A stretch of DNA of 11,910 nucleotides, taken from Flavobacteriales bacterium (GTDB lineage: Bacteria > Bacteroidota > Bacteroidia > Flavobacteriales > JABDKJ01). A model generated the notes under the pieces. That model did no database searches and was not told the origin of the DNA. It saw only the letters and a list, made by a program, of their open reading frames with translations. The DNA is taken from the NCBI GenBank assembly GCA_013002285.1, contig JABDKJ010000051.1, forward strand, positions 1 through 11,910, given 5' to 3'. The position numbers and the translations under genes were made by a program. Shown piece by piece: positions 6,621 to 11,910 of the stretch (positions are counted from its first letter, which is position 1; each line of letters opens with the position of its first letter).

Positions 6621-7175
6621 TTATTTTTTGTTAATCTCGTACTGCTTCAAGAGCATTAGTTCCAGTTCGGAAAAATTTGACTTGAGTCTTGTAGCAGTGA
6701 TGCTCAAAGGAGTGCCATACTTCTTGTGGTTCATTTTCATGGCTGTTCTACCCAAGACCCTTTTGTTTTTTTCAATGTATTCTTCTGGGTTTTTTACATC
6801 CACTAAAATGAATTTTTGTCTGGCGCTTGCAAAGAGACCAGCGCTAACGGTTTCGGTTCTTACTCCACTAATGTCCTCCCATTTGATGAGCCCTATACTC
6901 GTTGCTTTGGTATGATCTGTTATTCCGAATTCATCTATTTGTAAACCCGCATCTTTATGAAAAAGTCTTCGGCCAATAGAATAAATTACAGAACCAAAAA
7001 AAGCTATGGCAACGGCCCCTATGGTTTGGATCGCATAAGGATGGCTAATTATCCTTGACCCAAAGACTTCTGGTTTGAAGGTCATGGCAATTCCGATGCA
7101 AACAAGTGCAATGCTTAAAAGGAAGGACAAGACCAATTTGGTCTTACTGAGTGGGATGTGAATGGAGTTGTTCAT
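6621..7175 (-). CDS. STM3941-family small membrane protein
   Basis: This 184-aa protein has two N-terminal membrane spans (about residues 13-31 and 47-69) and a cytosolic C-terminal domain of about 110 residues. The opening HIPLSKTKLVLSFLLS, the GLQIDEFGITDHT strand pair, GLIKWEDISGVRTET and the late KYGTPLSITATRLK segment match the layout of STM3941-type proteins, which have a PH-like soluble part after two membrane helices. The biological role of the family is unknown. It is a single gene: 137 bp separate it from the thioredoxin-fold gene upstream and 126 bp from the CotH-like gene downstream. A candidate promoter lies at 7228..7258. No Shine-Dalgarno sequence precedes the ATG. Confidence 0.8.
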   Translation of the reverse strand: MNNSIHIPLSKTKLVLSFLLSIALVCIGIAMTFKPEVFGSRIISHPYAIQTIGAVAIAFFGSVIYSIGRRLFHKDAGLQIDEFGITDHTKATSIGLIKWEDISGVRTETVSAGLFASARQKFILVDVKNPEEYIEKNKRVLGRTAMKMNHKKYGTPLSITATRLKSNFSELELMLLKQYEINKK

Positions 7176-7227
7176 AATTGCATTTTAAGATAACTATTTC
7201 TGATGAAAAGTATATTTCCTTTTGGCC

Positions 7228-7258
7228 TAAAGCTATAGATCCAAGAACATCTTTCAAA
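7228..7258 (-). promoter_or_regulatory. Candidate Bacteroidota promoter for the STM3941-family gene
   Basis: On the minus strand TTTG (7258..7255) is followed after exactly 19 nt by TAGCTTTA (7235..7228), one mismatch from the consensus -7 element TAnnTTTG. The predicted transcript would start about 45-50 nt before the ATG at 7175. Short motifs in AT-rich DNA can arise by chance. Confidence 0.35.
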
Positions 7259-7288
7259 ATGGGACACGCACATTGAAATACTTTATCA

Positions 7289-7306
7289 GGAACATAGTTC
7301 TGTTCC
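7289..7306 (-). terminator. Possible weak hairpin after the thioredoxin-fold gene
   Basis: GGAACA and TGTTCC form a 6-bp stem with a 6-nt loop, starting about 7 nt after the TAG stop at 7315..7313. The following minus-strand bases (TGATAAAGTATTT) are AT-rich but lack a continuous T-tract, so this is at best a weak terminator. Confidence 0.3.
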
Positions 7307-7312
7307 CTTAGC

Positions 7313-8059
7313 CTATTTTGCGCTTAGGAATACCTTCTTGGTGACCAAAACATCAATGCCACTGCGGATCACGAGAGTGCTTATCCGTTCATTGGAATTA
7401 TTTCCGAATTGCAACATTTTATCACCAGGCGAGACGGAAGCGAACGACCTTTGGAATGTTCTTTTTCCTTGTAACGAGAACAACTCAATACTGATATTGG
7501 AATAAACCTGGTCAAAATTCAGGAAAAGTATATTTTCATTCGAAAAGGCATCAATATTAGCCGATCCAATGTCTCCAAGACCTACAGTGAACATTTGACT
7601 GATCTCCTCACCCAATAAGTTCCCTTGAAGCCAACCAGCGACCTCAAAGACGATCTGTTGATCCATATTGACCAAATAGATATATGGGATCGAATTGATA
7701 TCAAAAGCTTGCAATGTTTCTGTGGAGGAGGCAAAATAGAGTTCATAAGTCCAGCCATGGTTTTCATAAAAGTCAATGACGTCTTGTTGTGGCAAGGCAT
7801 CATCAATGTTTATTATGATGAACTCTACATTGTATGTGCTATTCCAAGTGTTATAATATGTGTTGTAGTCGTCAAAAGCACCGATGCTTGGAGGGTCTTG
7901 GGCGGACCAAATGACAATGCCGTAATTGGTGTCATTCTGAAACAGGTCAGGTAGATCAAATAAGCTTCCCGAAGCATCCTCTACTTGCAAAGAGGGAACT
8001 TGAGAAAATGACCCTATGGCTATGAACAGAGCCAGGAAAAATGCCAGGAAATGTTTCAT
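7313..8059 (-). CDS. Secreted thioredoxin-fold protein without cysteines, with a degenerate C-terminal sorting-like domain
   Basis: This is a 248-aa protein with a clear signal peptide (MKHFLAFFLALFIAIGSFSQ). Residues about 21-160 resemble a TlpA/thioredoxin fold: a strand ending YGIVIWSAQDPPS at the place where the redox CxxC usually follows a Trp, a helix, the strand FIIINIDD, a second helix, and a cis-proline-type loop SIPYIYLV (Pro125), followed by GWLQG. There is no cysteine anywhere in the protein, so it cannot be a thiol oxidoreductase. Residues about 172-248 (LFLNFDQVYSNISIELFSLQGKR ending in LVTKKVFLSAK, split here only for reading) resemble a T9SS sorting domain that lacks the PNP and GxY landmarks. 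It is a single gene with gaps of more than 110 bp on both sides. A structural or binding role is inferred. Confidence 0.8.
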   Translation of the reverse strand: MKHFLAFFLALFIAIGSFSQVPSLQVEDASGSLFDLPDLFQNDTNYGIVIWSAQDPPSIGAFDDYNTYYNTWNSTYNVEFIIINIDDALPQQDVIDFYENHGWTYELYFASSTETLQAFDINSIPYIYLVNMDQQIVFEVAGWLQGNLLGEEISQMFTVGLGDIGSANIDAFSNENILFLNFDQVYSNISIELFSLQGKRTFQRSFASVSPGDKMLQFGNNSNERISTLVIRSGIDVLVTKKVFLSAK

Positions 8060-8178
8060 ATATGTGTATTTACGAGCGAAAAGATCCGCCCTGCGCGTGC
8101 ATTGTCGTTCGTTAATTTACTAAATAGAACGCAACTAAGGCTCAGTTAAGTATGATGAAATGTCTTTCTTGAGTTCTC

Positions 8179-8883
8179 TTACCAGTTGTGATGCAAGCTC
8201 AATTGCAGCTGGTCTTTAAAGGAGCTATTTCCAGATTGACGCATAGTGCCTAACTGGATCTTGGTCTTTTCGCTTAATTTATATCCCAGTGCCGCATAAG
8301 AACGGTTACGGTCAAAACGCGGAACAGATGTGTCATCAGCGACATTTCTTTGCCCATTGATGAAGAGTTCGTTATACAAAGCTAGATAGACTGCACCCTT
8401 TTCAAATTTCTTGCCCGTTAAAGCAAAGTTCAGGAAGAGAGCATAACGATAGCGCGTTCTAAGGTCCTGGTCCTCAACATTCCTTTGCTCGTAACGAAAA
8501 CGATGGGTAAGCTTGATCTTTTCTGAAATACTTTGAGGCAAAAGAGCTTCTTGGTAAACTCTGAATTCAGATGATGTTTCATTAGAGTCTCCAAGTGTTC
8601 CACTTGTAATATGCCCAACGCCTAGTGTAAATTTTACAGGTGTGTCTTTTGGTCTAAAAGTGACGCCACCTCTCAATAACAATTGTTCCAGGTCTCCACC
8701 CAAGTCCCAGTTCCTGAATTGTACATCGCCTTGAAAGCCCCAAGGGCTTTCCTCAAGATCATTATTGAAAAAATACATGTACCATGCTCCCAATTGTTCT
8801 TCGTTTTGTGCATAAGAAATTGTCGCACTTAGGTTTAAAGCGATCAGGGCTATGATGATCTTCGAGATACTTGTCATTTTCAT
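8179..8883 (-). CDS. DUF2490 outer-membrane beta-barrel-like protein
   Basis: This is a 234-aa protein with a signal peptide (cleavage near SYAQ, residue 26). The mature protein begins with the DUF2490 hallmark QLGAWYMYFFNN and continues as alternating amphipathic strands: WGFQGDVQFRNWD, QLLLRGGVTFRP, FTLGVGHITSG, LTHRFRYEQRN, TRYRYALFLNFAL, AVYLALYNELFIN, FDRNRSYAALGYKLS, IQLGTMRQ. It ends in DQLQLSLHHNW, with a C-terminal aromatic residue as in barrel proteins recognised by the BAM machinery. Members are predicted outer-membrane proteins of unknown function. The gene is divergent from the small secreted-protein gene at 9033, and a strong candidate promoter lies 18 nt upstream. M3 is an alternative start, with no effect on the interpretation. 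Confidence 0.88.
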   Translation of the reverse strand: MKMTSISKIIIALIALNLSATISYAQNEEQLGAWYMYFFNNDLEESPWGFQGDVQFRNWDLGGDLEQLLLRGGVTFRPKDTPVKFTLGVGHITSGTLGDSNETSSEFRVYQEALLPQSISEKIKLTHRFRYEQRNVEDQDLRTRYRYALFLNFALTGKKFEKGAVYLALYNELFINGQRNVADDTSVPRFDRNRSYAALGYKLSEKTKIQLGTMRQSGNSSFKDQLQLSLHHNW

Positions 8884-8900
8884 TCAATAAAGATTCGTGC

Positions 8901-8931
8901 CAAAAGTAATTGAACAGATAAATATTTGAAA
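8901..8931 (-). promoter_or_regulatory. Candidate Bacteroidota promoter for the DUF2490 gene
   Basis: On the minus strand TACTTTTG (8908..8901) matches the -7 consensus TAnnTTTG perfectly, and TTTC (8931..8928) sits exactly 19 nt upstream as a one-mismatch -33 element. The start codon at 8883 would follow a short leader. This is the best promoter match in the window. Confidence 0.55.
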
Positions 8932-8977
8932 AGTTTAGCCAGGTCAAAATTCAGATATGTTAACAATGAAAGTGATG

Positions 8978-9009
8978 GTTGAATCGAGGCATTATTTTCA
9001 CTAATTTTC
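8978..9009 (+). promoter_or_regulatory. Candidate promoter for the small secreted-protein gene
   Basis: GTTG (8978..8981) is followed after 20 nt by TAATTTTC (9002..9009). Each is one mismatch from the Bacteroidota -33 (TTTG) and -7 (TAnnTTTG) elements. The ATG at 9033 would lie about 15-20 nt from the predicted transcription start. Confidence 0.35.
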
Positions 9010-9032
9010 AAATCCTAAGAAATTGCAAAGCT

Positions 9033-9542
9033 ATGAAAAGGATATCTTTAGTTGTTGCTGCATTTATGCTGCTCTCTTTATTTTCCAATGCGCAAGGAAT
9101 TGCCTTGGACCAATTGGTGCAGATGTCAGACTGTGCTGACGATTCATGCTTTGCCGAAGTTGTTTCCCCGTTGGGTTATACCTTCGGAGAGTCCAATATC
9201 AATGAAAAAAATGAGATCTATACATTCAGAGGTTCTGAGCGTTATAAATTGTACGCAGTAAGAGGAACGGATTTTGCTGATATGATCACATACTCAATTA
9301 TGAATACAGGAAAGACCCGATCGGTTGCTTTCCGAACGGTAAATGCTGAACATTACCATGATTTTTTGGGGCAACTTTTTAATTCGGAGTTCAAAGTTTC
9401 GCAAGAAATGAAGATCGAAGGAGGAGAATTCAAGTCTTACAAGTCAGATGACCCTTCAAAAACGATAACCGTTACATCTCGTTCAAAAAGCTTTGAAGAC
9501 AAAGACTATATAGAATTTAGCATTGCGATCATTAGATCTTAA
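9033..9542 (+). CDS. Small secreted protein of unknown function
   Basis: This is the only plus-strand gene. The ATG at 9033 gives 169 aa; an in-frame TTG at 8979 would add 18 residues before an obvious signal peptide and would overlap the candidate promoter, so it is not used. The signal peptide is MKRISLVVAAFMLLSLFSNA with cleavage before or after Gln21. The mature part starts with a helix-like GIALDQLVQMSDCADDSCFAEVV stretch (two cysteines, Cys34 and Cys39, close enough to form a disulfide), then a beta-rich region (IYTFRG, YKLYAVRG, MITYSIMNTG, SVAFRTVN) and an acidic, serine-rich end (ITVTSRSKSFEDKDYIEFSIAIIRS). I do not recognise a family. The gene converges on the broken DUF1059-like gene with 16 nt between them. 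Confidence 0.78.
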   Translation: MKRISLVVAAFMLLSLFSNAQGIALDQLVQMSDCADDSCFAEVVSPLGYTFGESNINEKNEIYTFRGSERYKLYAVRGTDFADMITYSIMNTGKTRSVAFRTVNAEHYHDFLGQLFNSEFKVSQEMKIEGGEFKSYKSDDPSKTITVTSRSKSFEDKDYIEFSIAIIRS

Positions 9543-9558
9543 TGTTTTTAGTGAGGCA

Positions 9559-9795
9559 TTAACTCTGATCACTATCGGGCAATGAATTGAAATCTTTTTT
9601 TCGTGCCTCAAACCAAACGCTTATAGCACTCGGCTTTGCCATCATTTCTCTCATTTTATCTATGGCGTCTATATGAGCGGCATCCTCTATGGTGAATATA
9701 TCCAGGCCATGTTTTTTACTTCATTCTACGATCTCTTCAAAGCTACCGGCTTGGAACTCTATATCGCAAGCCCCGTTTAGTGGCTTACATCTCAT
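9559..9795 (-). pseudogene. DUF1059-like small protein gene interrupted by an in-frame TGA
   Basis: On the minus strand the ATG at 9795 opens MRCKPLNGACDIEFQAGSFE, then EIVE, and meets TGA at 9723..9721. The same frame continues without shift as SKKHGLDIFTIEDAAHIDAI, DKMREMMAKPSAISVWFEAR, KKDFNSLPDSDQS to a TAA at 9561..9559, 78 codons in all. The combined protein has the pattern of small DUF1059-type proteins as I know them: CKxLxGACDxxF, then a TFEEI-E-x-SKKHG helix, a helix of the HLxAMxKM type, and a WFExKRKxFxxLP end. Where the TGA stands, relatives usually have Met or Leu in my recollection, so one or a few base changes would break the gene; a sequencing error gives the same picture. 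No internal start with a ribosome-binding site would rescue the second half. The upstream neighbour on the same strand is the PorD/DUF4835 gene, 111 nt away. Confidence 0.7.
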
Positions 9796-9906
9796 TTTTT
9801 CACAAGGATCAAATATTGGTCCGTGTATTCCGAAAGCACGAAAATGGGAGGAGCAAAATAGAAAAGCTTTGAATAGAAGTGATGATCTTCAATCTGAAGG
9901 CCTGAC
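9796..9906. other. Spacer between the PorD/DUF4835 gene and the broken DUF1059-like gene
   Basis: The minus-strand frame of the broken gene stays open upstream of its ATG for about 30 codons (to a TGA), including GIHGPIFDPCEK just before the start, but it has no further ATG. I see no terminator hairpin or clear promoter. Together with the pseudogene this explains the gene-free stretch from 9543 to 9906. Confidence 0.4.
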
Positions 9907-10797
9907 TTATTTAGAGATCTTATTGTACTTGCTGATGTTCCCAGGGTCTATGTCCTGCAAAGCATCTACGATCTTTGTCTTTTCGGACTGTGGAGCTTCT
10001 TTGAACATATCAACCAATTCATCAGACTTGGCTTGAAAGAACAATTGCATATTGTAGGAGAGTGGTCGCAACTGATGAACTTTTTTTAATTGCTCAATAC
10101 TTTGAACCACTCGTGCTCTGCCCAGATTAGTGTTTTGATACATCATGTCTAGCCCATTTCTATGATAGTCATAAGCAGCCTTGCGCATGGGTTTAAAGGA
10201 ATTGTGCAATAGGTTCTCTACGATCCAATATCTGTTCTTGGTATTCTCAAAAGCTTTCCATCCAGACTCTGGAGTGTTCTGTGCATTTGAAACGATCTGC
10301 TGGGCAATTGTAAAATATGGGGACCCACCTTCTAAGGAAAATGTATCATAGTCCATTCCTATGATCAAATATGCATAATACCCCAGCAATGCTGCTAGAT
10401 TAGACTTATGGATGTCAGGAGTGAATTCTAATAAAGTGTTCTCTATATATGTGAATTGCACGTCATTATCTACGAGATTGATGACATTGGTTTCATAATC
10501 TGAATTGAACACGACCCTCTTCGAATTGACCTGAATACTCCCGCTAAAGTCCTGATTATTGTTCAGGCTATTGATGTTTATAAAGATGTTGCAGACAATG
10601 CGTTCGTGGATCTCAAATTTATCTCCTGTCCATTTTCTATTGTTCATGAAATCGTAAACAGTCTGTTCCAAAGATTCAAAGATCCTGGTCTGCGTACCTT
10701 GAATAGTTGGGGCTACTACCTGTACTTTGCAGTTCAGTTCTTGGGTCTTGACATCGATGAATGAAAGACTTAACAATACGATCAGAAGGGTTCTCAT
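9907..10797 (-). CDS. porD: DUF4835 family protein (type IX secretion system PorD-like)
   Basis: From the ATG at 10797..10795 this is 296 aa; a TTG at 10815 would add six residues ahead of the signal peptide and is not favoured. The signal peptide is MRTLLIVLLSLSFIDVKTQ. The mature protein starts ELNCKVQVVAPTIQGTQTRI and contains the DUF4835 landmarks FESLEQTVYDFMNNRKWT, ERIVCNIFININ, GSIQVNSKRVVFNSDYET, SNLAALLGYYAYLIIGMDYD, TFSLEGGSPYF and SGWKAFENTKNRYW. Members of this family carry the name PorD and are linked with the type IX secretion system of Bacteroidota, although the exact role is poorly defined. The gene follows coaBC by 14 nt, a linkage I recall from flavobacteria, so the two are probably co-transcribed. 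The presence of a T9SS cargo gene in the same window is consistent. Confidence 0.87.
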   Translation of the reverse strand: MRTLLIVLLSLSFIDVKTQELNCKVQVVAPTIQGTQTRIFESLEQTVYDFMNNRKWTGDKFEIHERIVCNIFININSLNNNQDFSGSIQVNSKRVVFNSDYETNVINLVDNDVQFTYIENTLLEFTPDIHKSNLAALLGYYAYLIIGMDYDTFSLEGGSPYFTIAQQIVSNAQNTPESGWKAFENTKNRYWIVENLLHNSFKPMRKAAYDYHRNGLDMMYQNTNLGRARVVQSIEQLKKVHQLRPLSYNMQLFFQAKSDELVDMFKEAPQSEKTKIVDALQDIDPGNISKYNKISK

Positions 10798-10811
10798 GTA
10801 AAAATTCACGT

Positions 10812-11910
10812 TCAAAAATAGCTTTTTATTTTGCTCACAATATCCTTTGCTACCAAGGCCTTAGACTTTAACTCAAATTCCTCAATATTATTTTGTTTGT
10901 CTATAAGTGTCACTTTGTTGGTGTCATGGCCAAATCCCGCACCTTTATCTTGTAAAGAATTCAATACGATGAAGTCTAAATTCTTCTTTCCCAATTTTTT
11001 TTTGGCATTCTGCTCCTCATTGTTGGTCTCTAATGCAAAACCCACCAGTATCTGTTCCTTTTTTAGCTCGCCCAATTTTTTAAGGATGTCTTCGGTCTTC
11101 TTCAATTCTAAAGAAAGTGTATCGTCCTTTTTCTTGATCTTCTTGTCTTCTTGTTCAGAAGGCCTGTAGTCTGCGACTGCAGCCGACATCACGGCAATGT
11201 CCATGTCTTCAAAACGCTCAATACATGCGTCATACATTTGTTGCGCAGAAAGCACATCTATGCGCTCAACAGAACTTAGTTCGGTCTCGATCTTTGTCGG
11301 TCCGGATACTAGGGTCACATTTGCTCCTTGTTTTGCCAATTCATCCGCAATGGCATAACCCATTTTGCCAGTGCTAAAATTCCCGATGAATCTTACAGGG
11401 TCGATCATTTCATATGTAGGGCCAGCGGAAACCAAAGCTCTTTTACCATAGAGCGGCAAGCTCTTCTTTTGATCTTGCTCAATGAATGACAAAATGTTCT
11501 CCGGCTCAGCCATTCTCCCAACTCCGCTCAAGCCACTGGCCAGTTCACCATCTTCAGGAGCGATCAATATTGCCCCATTTTCTTGTACTTTCTGTAAATT
11601 TTCTTGTGTGCTTCCATGTTGATACATGTCTAAGTCCATTGCGGGTGCTATATAAACGGGACAACGCGCAGAAAGAAATGTAGCTAACAGAAAATTATCG
11701 CACACGCCCTCAGCCATTTTAGCCATGGTATTAGCAGATAAAGGAGCTACAATAAACAAGTCGGCCCACAGTCCCAGATCTACATGGTTATTCCATACAC
11801 CGCTATCTTTATCTTCGGTAAAATCTGAATGAACAGGGTTCTTCGATAAAGTTGATAAAGTAAGTGGAGTGATAAAATCTAGTGAAGCAGGGGTCATGAT
11901 CACCTTAACC
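10812..11910 (-). CDS. coaBC: Bifunctional phosphopantothenoylcysteine decarboxylase / phosphopantothenate-cysteine ligase (5' end outside window)
   Basis: CoaBC joins phosphopantothenate to cysteine (CoaB, CTP-dependent) and decarboxylates the product (CoaC, FMN-dependent) to give 4'-phosphopantetheine. The frame is open to the right edge and the visible start VKVIMTPASLDFITPLTL is an internal strand of the CoaC domain, so about 30 N-terminal residues are missing. In order: catalytic His in NNHVDLGLWADLFIVAP, the flavin-binding PLSANTMAKMAEG segment, the substrate-binding PAMDLDMY motif (a variant of PAMNxxMW), and GELASGLSGVGRMAEP, where E. coli Dfp has its active-site Cys in ACGD and this protein has Ser. 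CoaB begins near LYGKRALVSAGPTYE and shows DPVRFIGNFSTGKMG, SAAVADYRP and the dimer-region lysine-rich KKIKKKDDTL. It lies upstream of porD and is essential in most bacteria. Confidence 0.95.
   Translation of the reverse strand, partial: VKVIMTPASLDFITPLTLSTLSKNPVHSDFTEDKDSGVWNNHVDLGLWADLFIVAPLSANTMAKMAEGVCDNFLLATFLSARCPVYIAPAMDLDMYQHGSTQENLQKVQENGAILIAPEDGELASGLSGVGRMAEPENILSFIEQDQKKSLPLYGKRALVSAGPTYEMIDPVRFIGNFSTGKMGYAIADELAKQGANVTLVSGPTKIETELSSVERIDVLSAQQMYDACIERFEDMDIAVMSAAVADYRPSEQEDKKIKKKDDTLSLELKKTEDILKKLGELKKEQILVGFALETNNEEQNAKKKLGKKNLDFIVLNSLQDKGAGFGHDTNKVTLIDKQNNIEEFELKSKALVAKDIVSKIKSYF

Noticed and set aside
8106..8131. Imperfect inverted repeat CGTTC...GAACG between the DUF2490 and thioredoxin-fold genes
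   Set aside because: The arms need a 3-nt bulge and no T-tract follows; too weak for a terminator or operator claim.
8979..9032. TTG start for the plus-strand secreted-protein gene
   Set aside because: It would place 18 residues ahead of a normal signal peptide and overlap the probable promoter.
9552..9610. 7-bp inverted repeat TGAGGCA / TGCCTCA with a 45-nt spacer
   Set aside because: One arm lies in the DUF1059-like coding sequence; the long spacer and short arms are compatible with chance.
9721..9723. Selenocysteine reading of the in-frame TGA
   Set aside because: The position is not a cysteine or redox site in the family pattern as I know it, and no clear selenocysteine hairpin follows.
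9689..10036. Plus-strand 115-codon open frame
   Set aside because: It runs antisense across the end of porD and the broken DUF1059-like gene and has no domain features.

Overview
This 11.9 kb window looks like an ordinary chromosomal segment of a Bacteroidota bacterium, most likely a flavobacterium-like member. The evidence is a PorD/DUF4835 gene next to coaBC, a secreted protein ending in a type IX secretion (T9SS) sorting domain, DUF2490 and STM3941-type proteins, start codons mostly without Shine-Dalgarno sequences, and promoter candidates of the Bacteroidota TTTG-N19-TAnnTTTG type. Nearly everything is on the minus strand; only one small secreted-protein gene (9033..9542) is on the plus strand.

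Layout from right to left, in the direction of transcription. coaBC (CoA biosynthesis, its 5' end cut by the window edge) is followed 14 nt later by a PorD/DUF4835 gene. Next come a small DUF1059-like gene broken by an in-frame TGA (not previously apparent as a gene because of the stop), a convergent small secreted-protein gene, a divergently transcribed DUF2490 outer-membrane protein, a cysteine-free secreted thioredoxin-fold protein, and an STM3941-family membrane protein. After these lies a two-gene unit with a 4-nt ATGA overlap: a 785-aa CotH-kinase/lamin-tail protein with a T9SS signal, and a 185-aa secreted protein of unknown function.

The left third is a compact five-gene operon built around the end of the phenylacetate pathway: paaI (thioesterase), paaJ (3-oxoadipyl-CoA thiolase), a DUF1801/OmdA two-domain protein, a small multi-pass membrane protein, and paaY (hexapeptide thioesterase). 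Neighbouring genes overlap by 1 to 4 nt or are separated by 1 nt, so translational coupling is likely. The two middle genes are not classical paa genes.

After paaY there is a 158-bp AT-rich spacer holding a perfect 24-bp palindrome, a degenerate second copy 40 bp away, and outer CCAAC/GTTGG arms. It leads directly into an AT-rich, truncated VOC/glyoxalase-family gene. This arrangement resembles a gene-cassette junction, or a tandem operator, and is the most unusual non-coding structure here. I saw no rRNA, tRNA, CRISPR array, insertion sequence or defence system.
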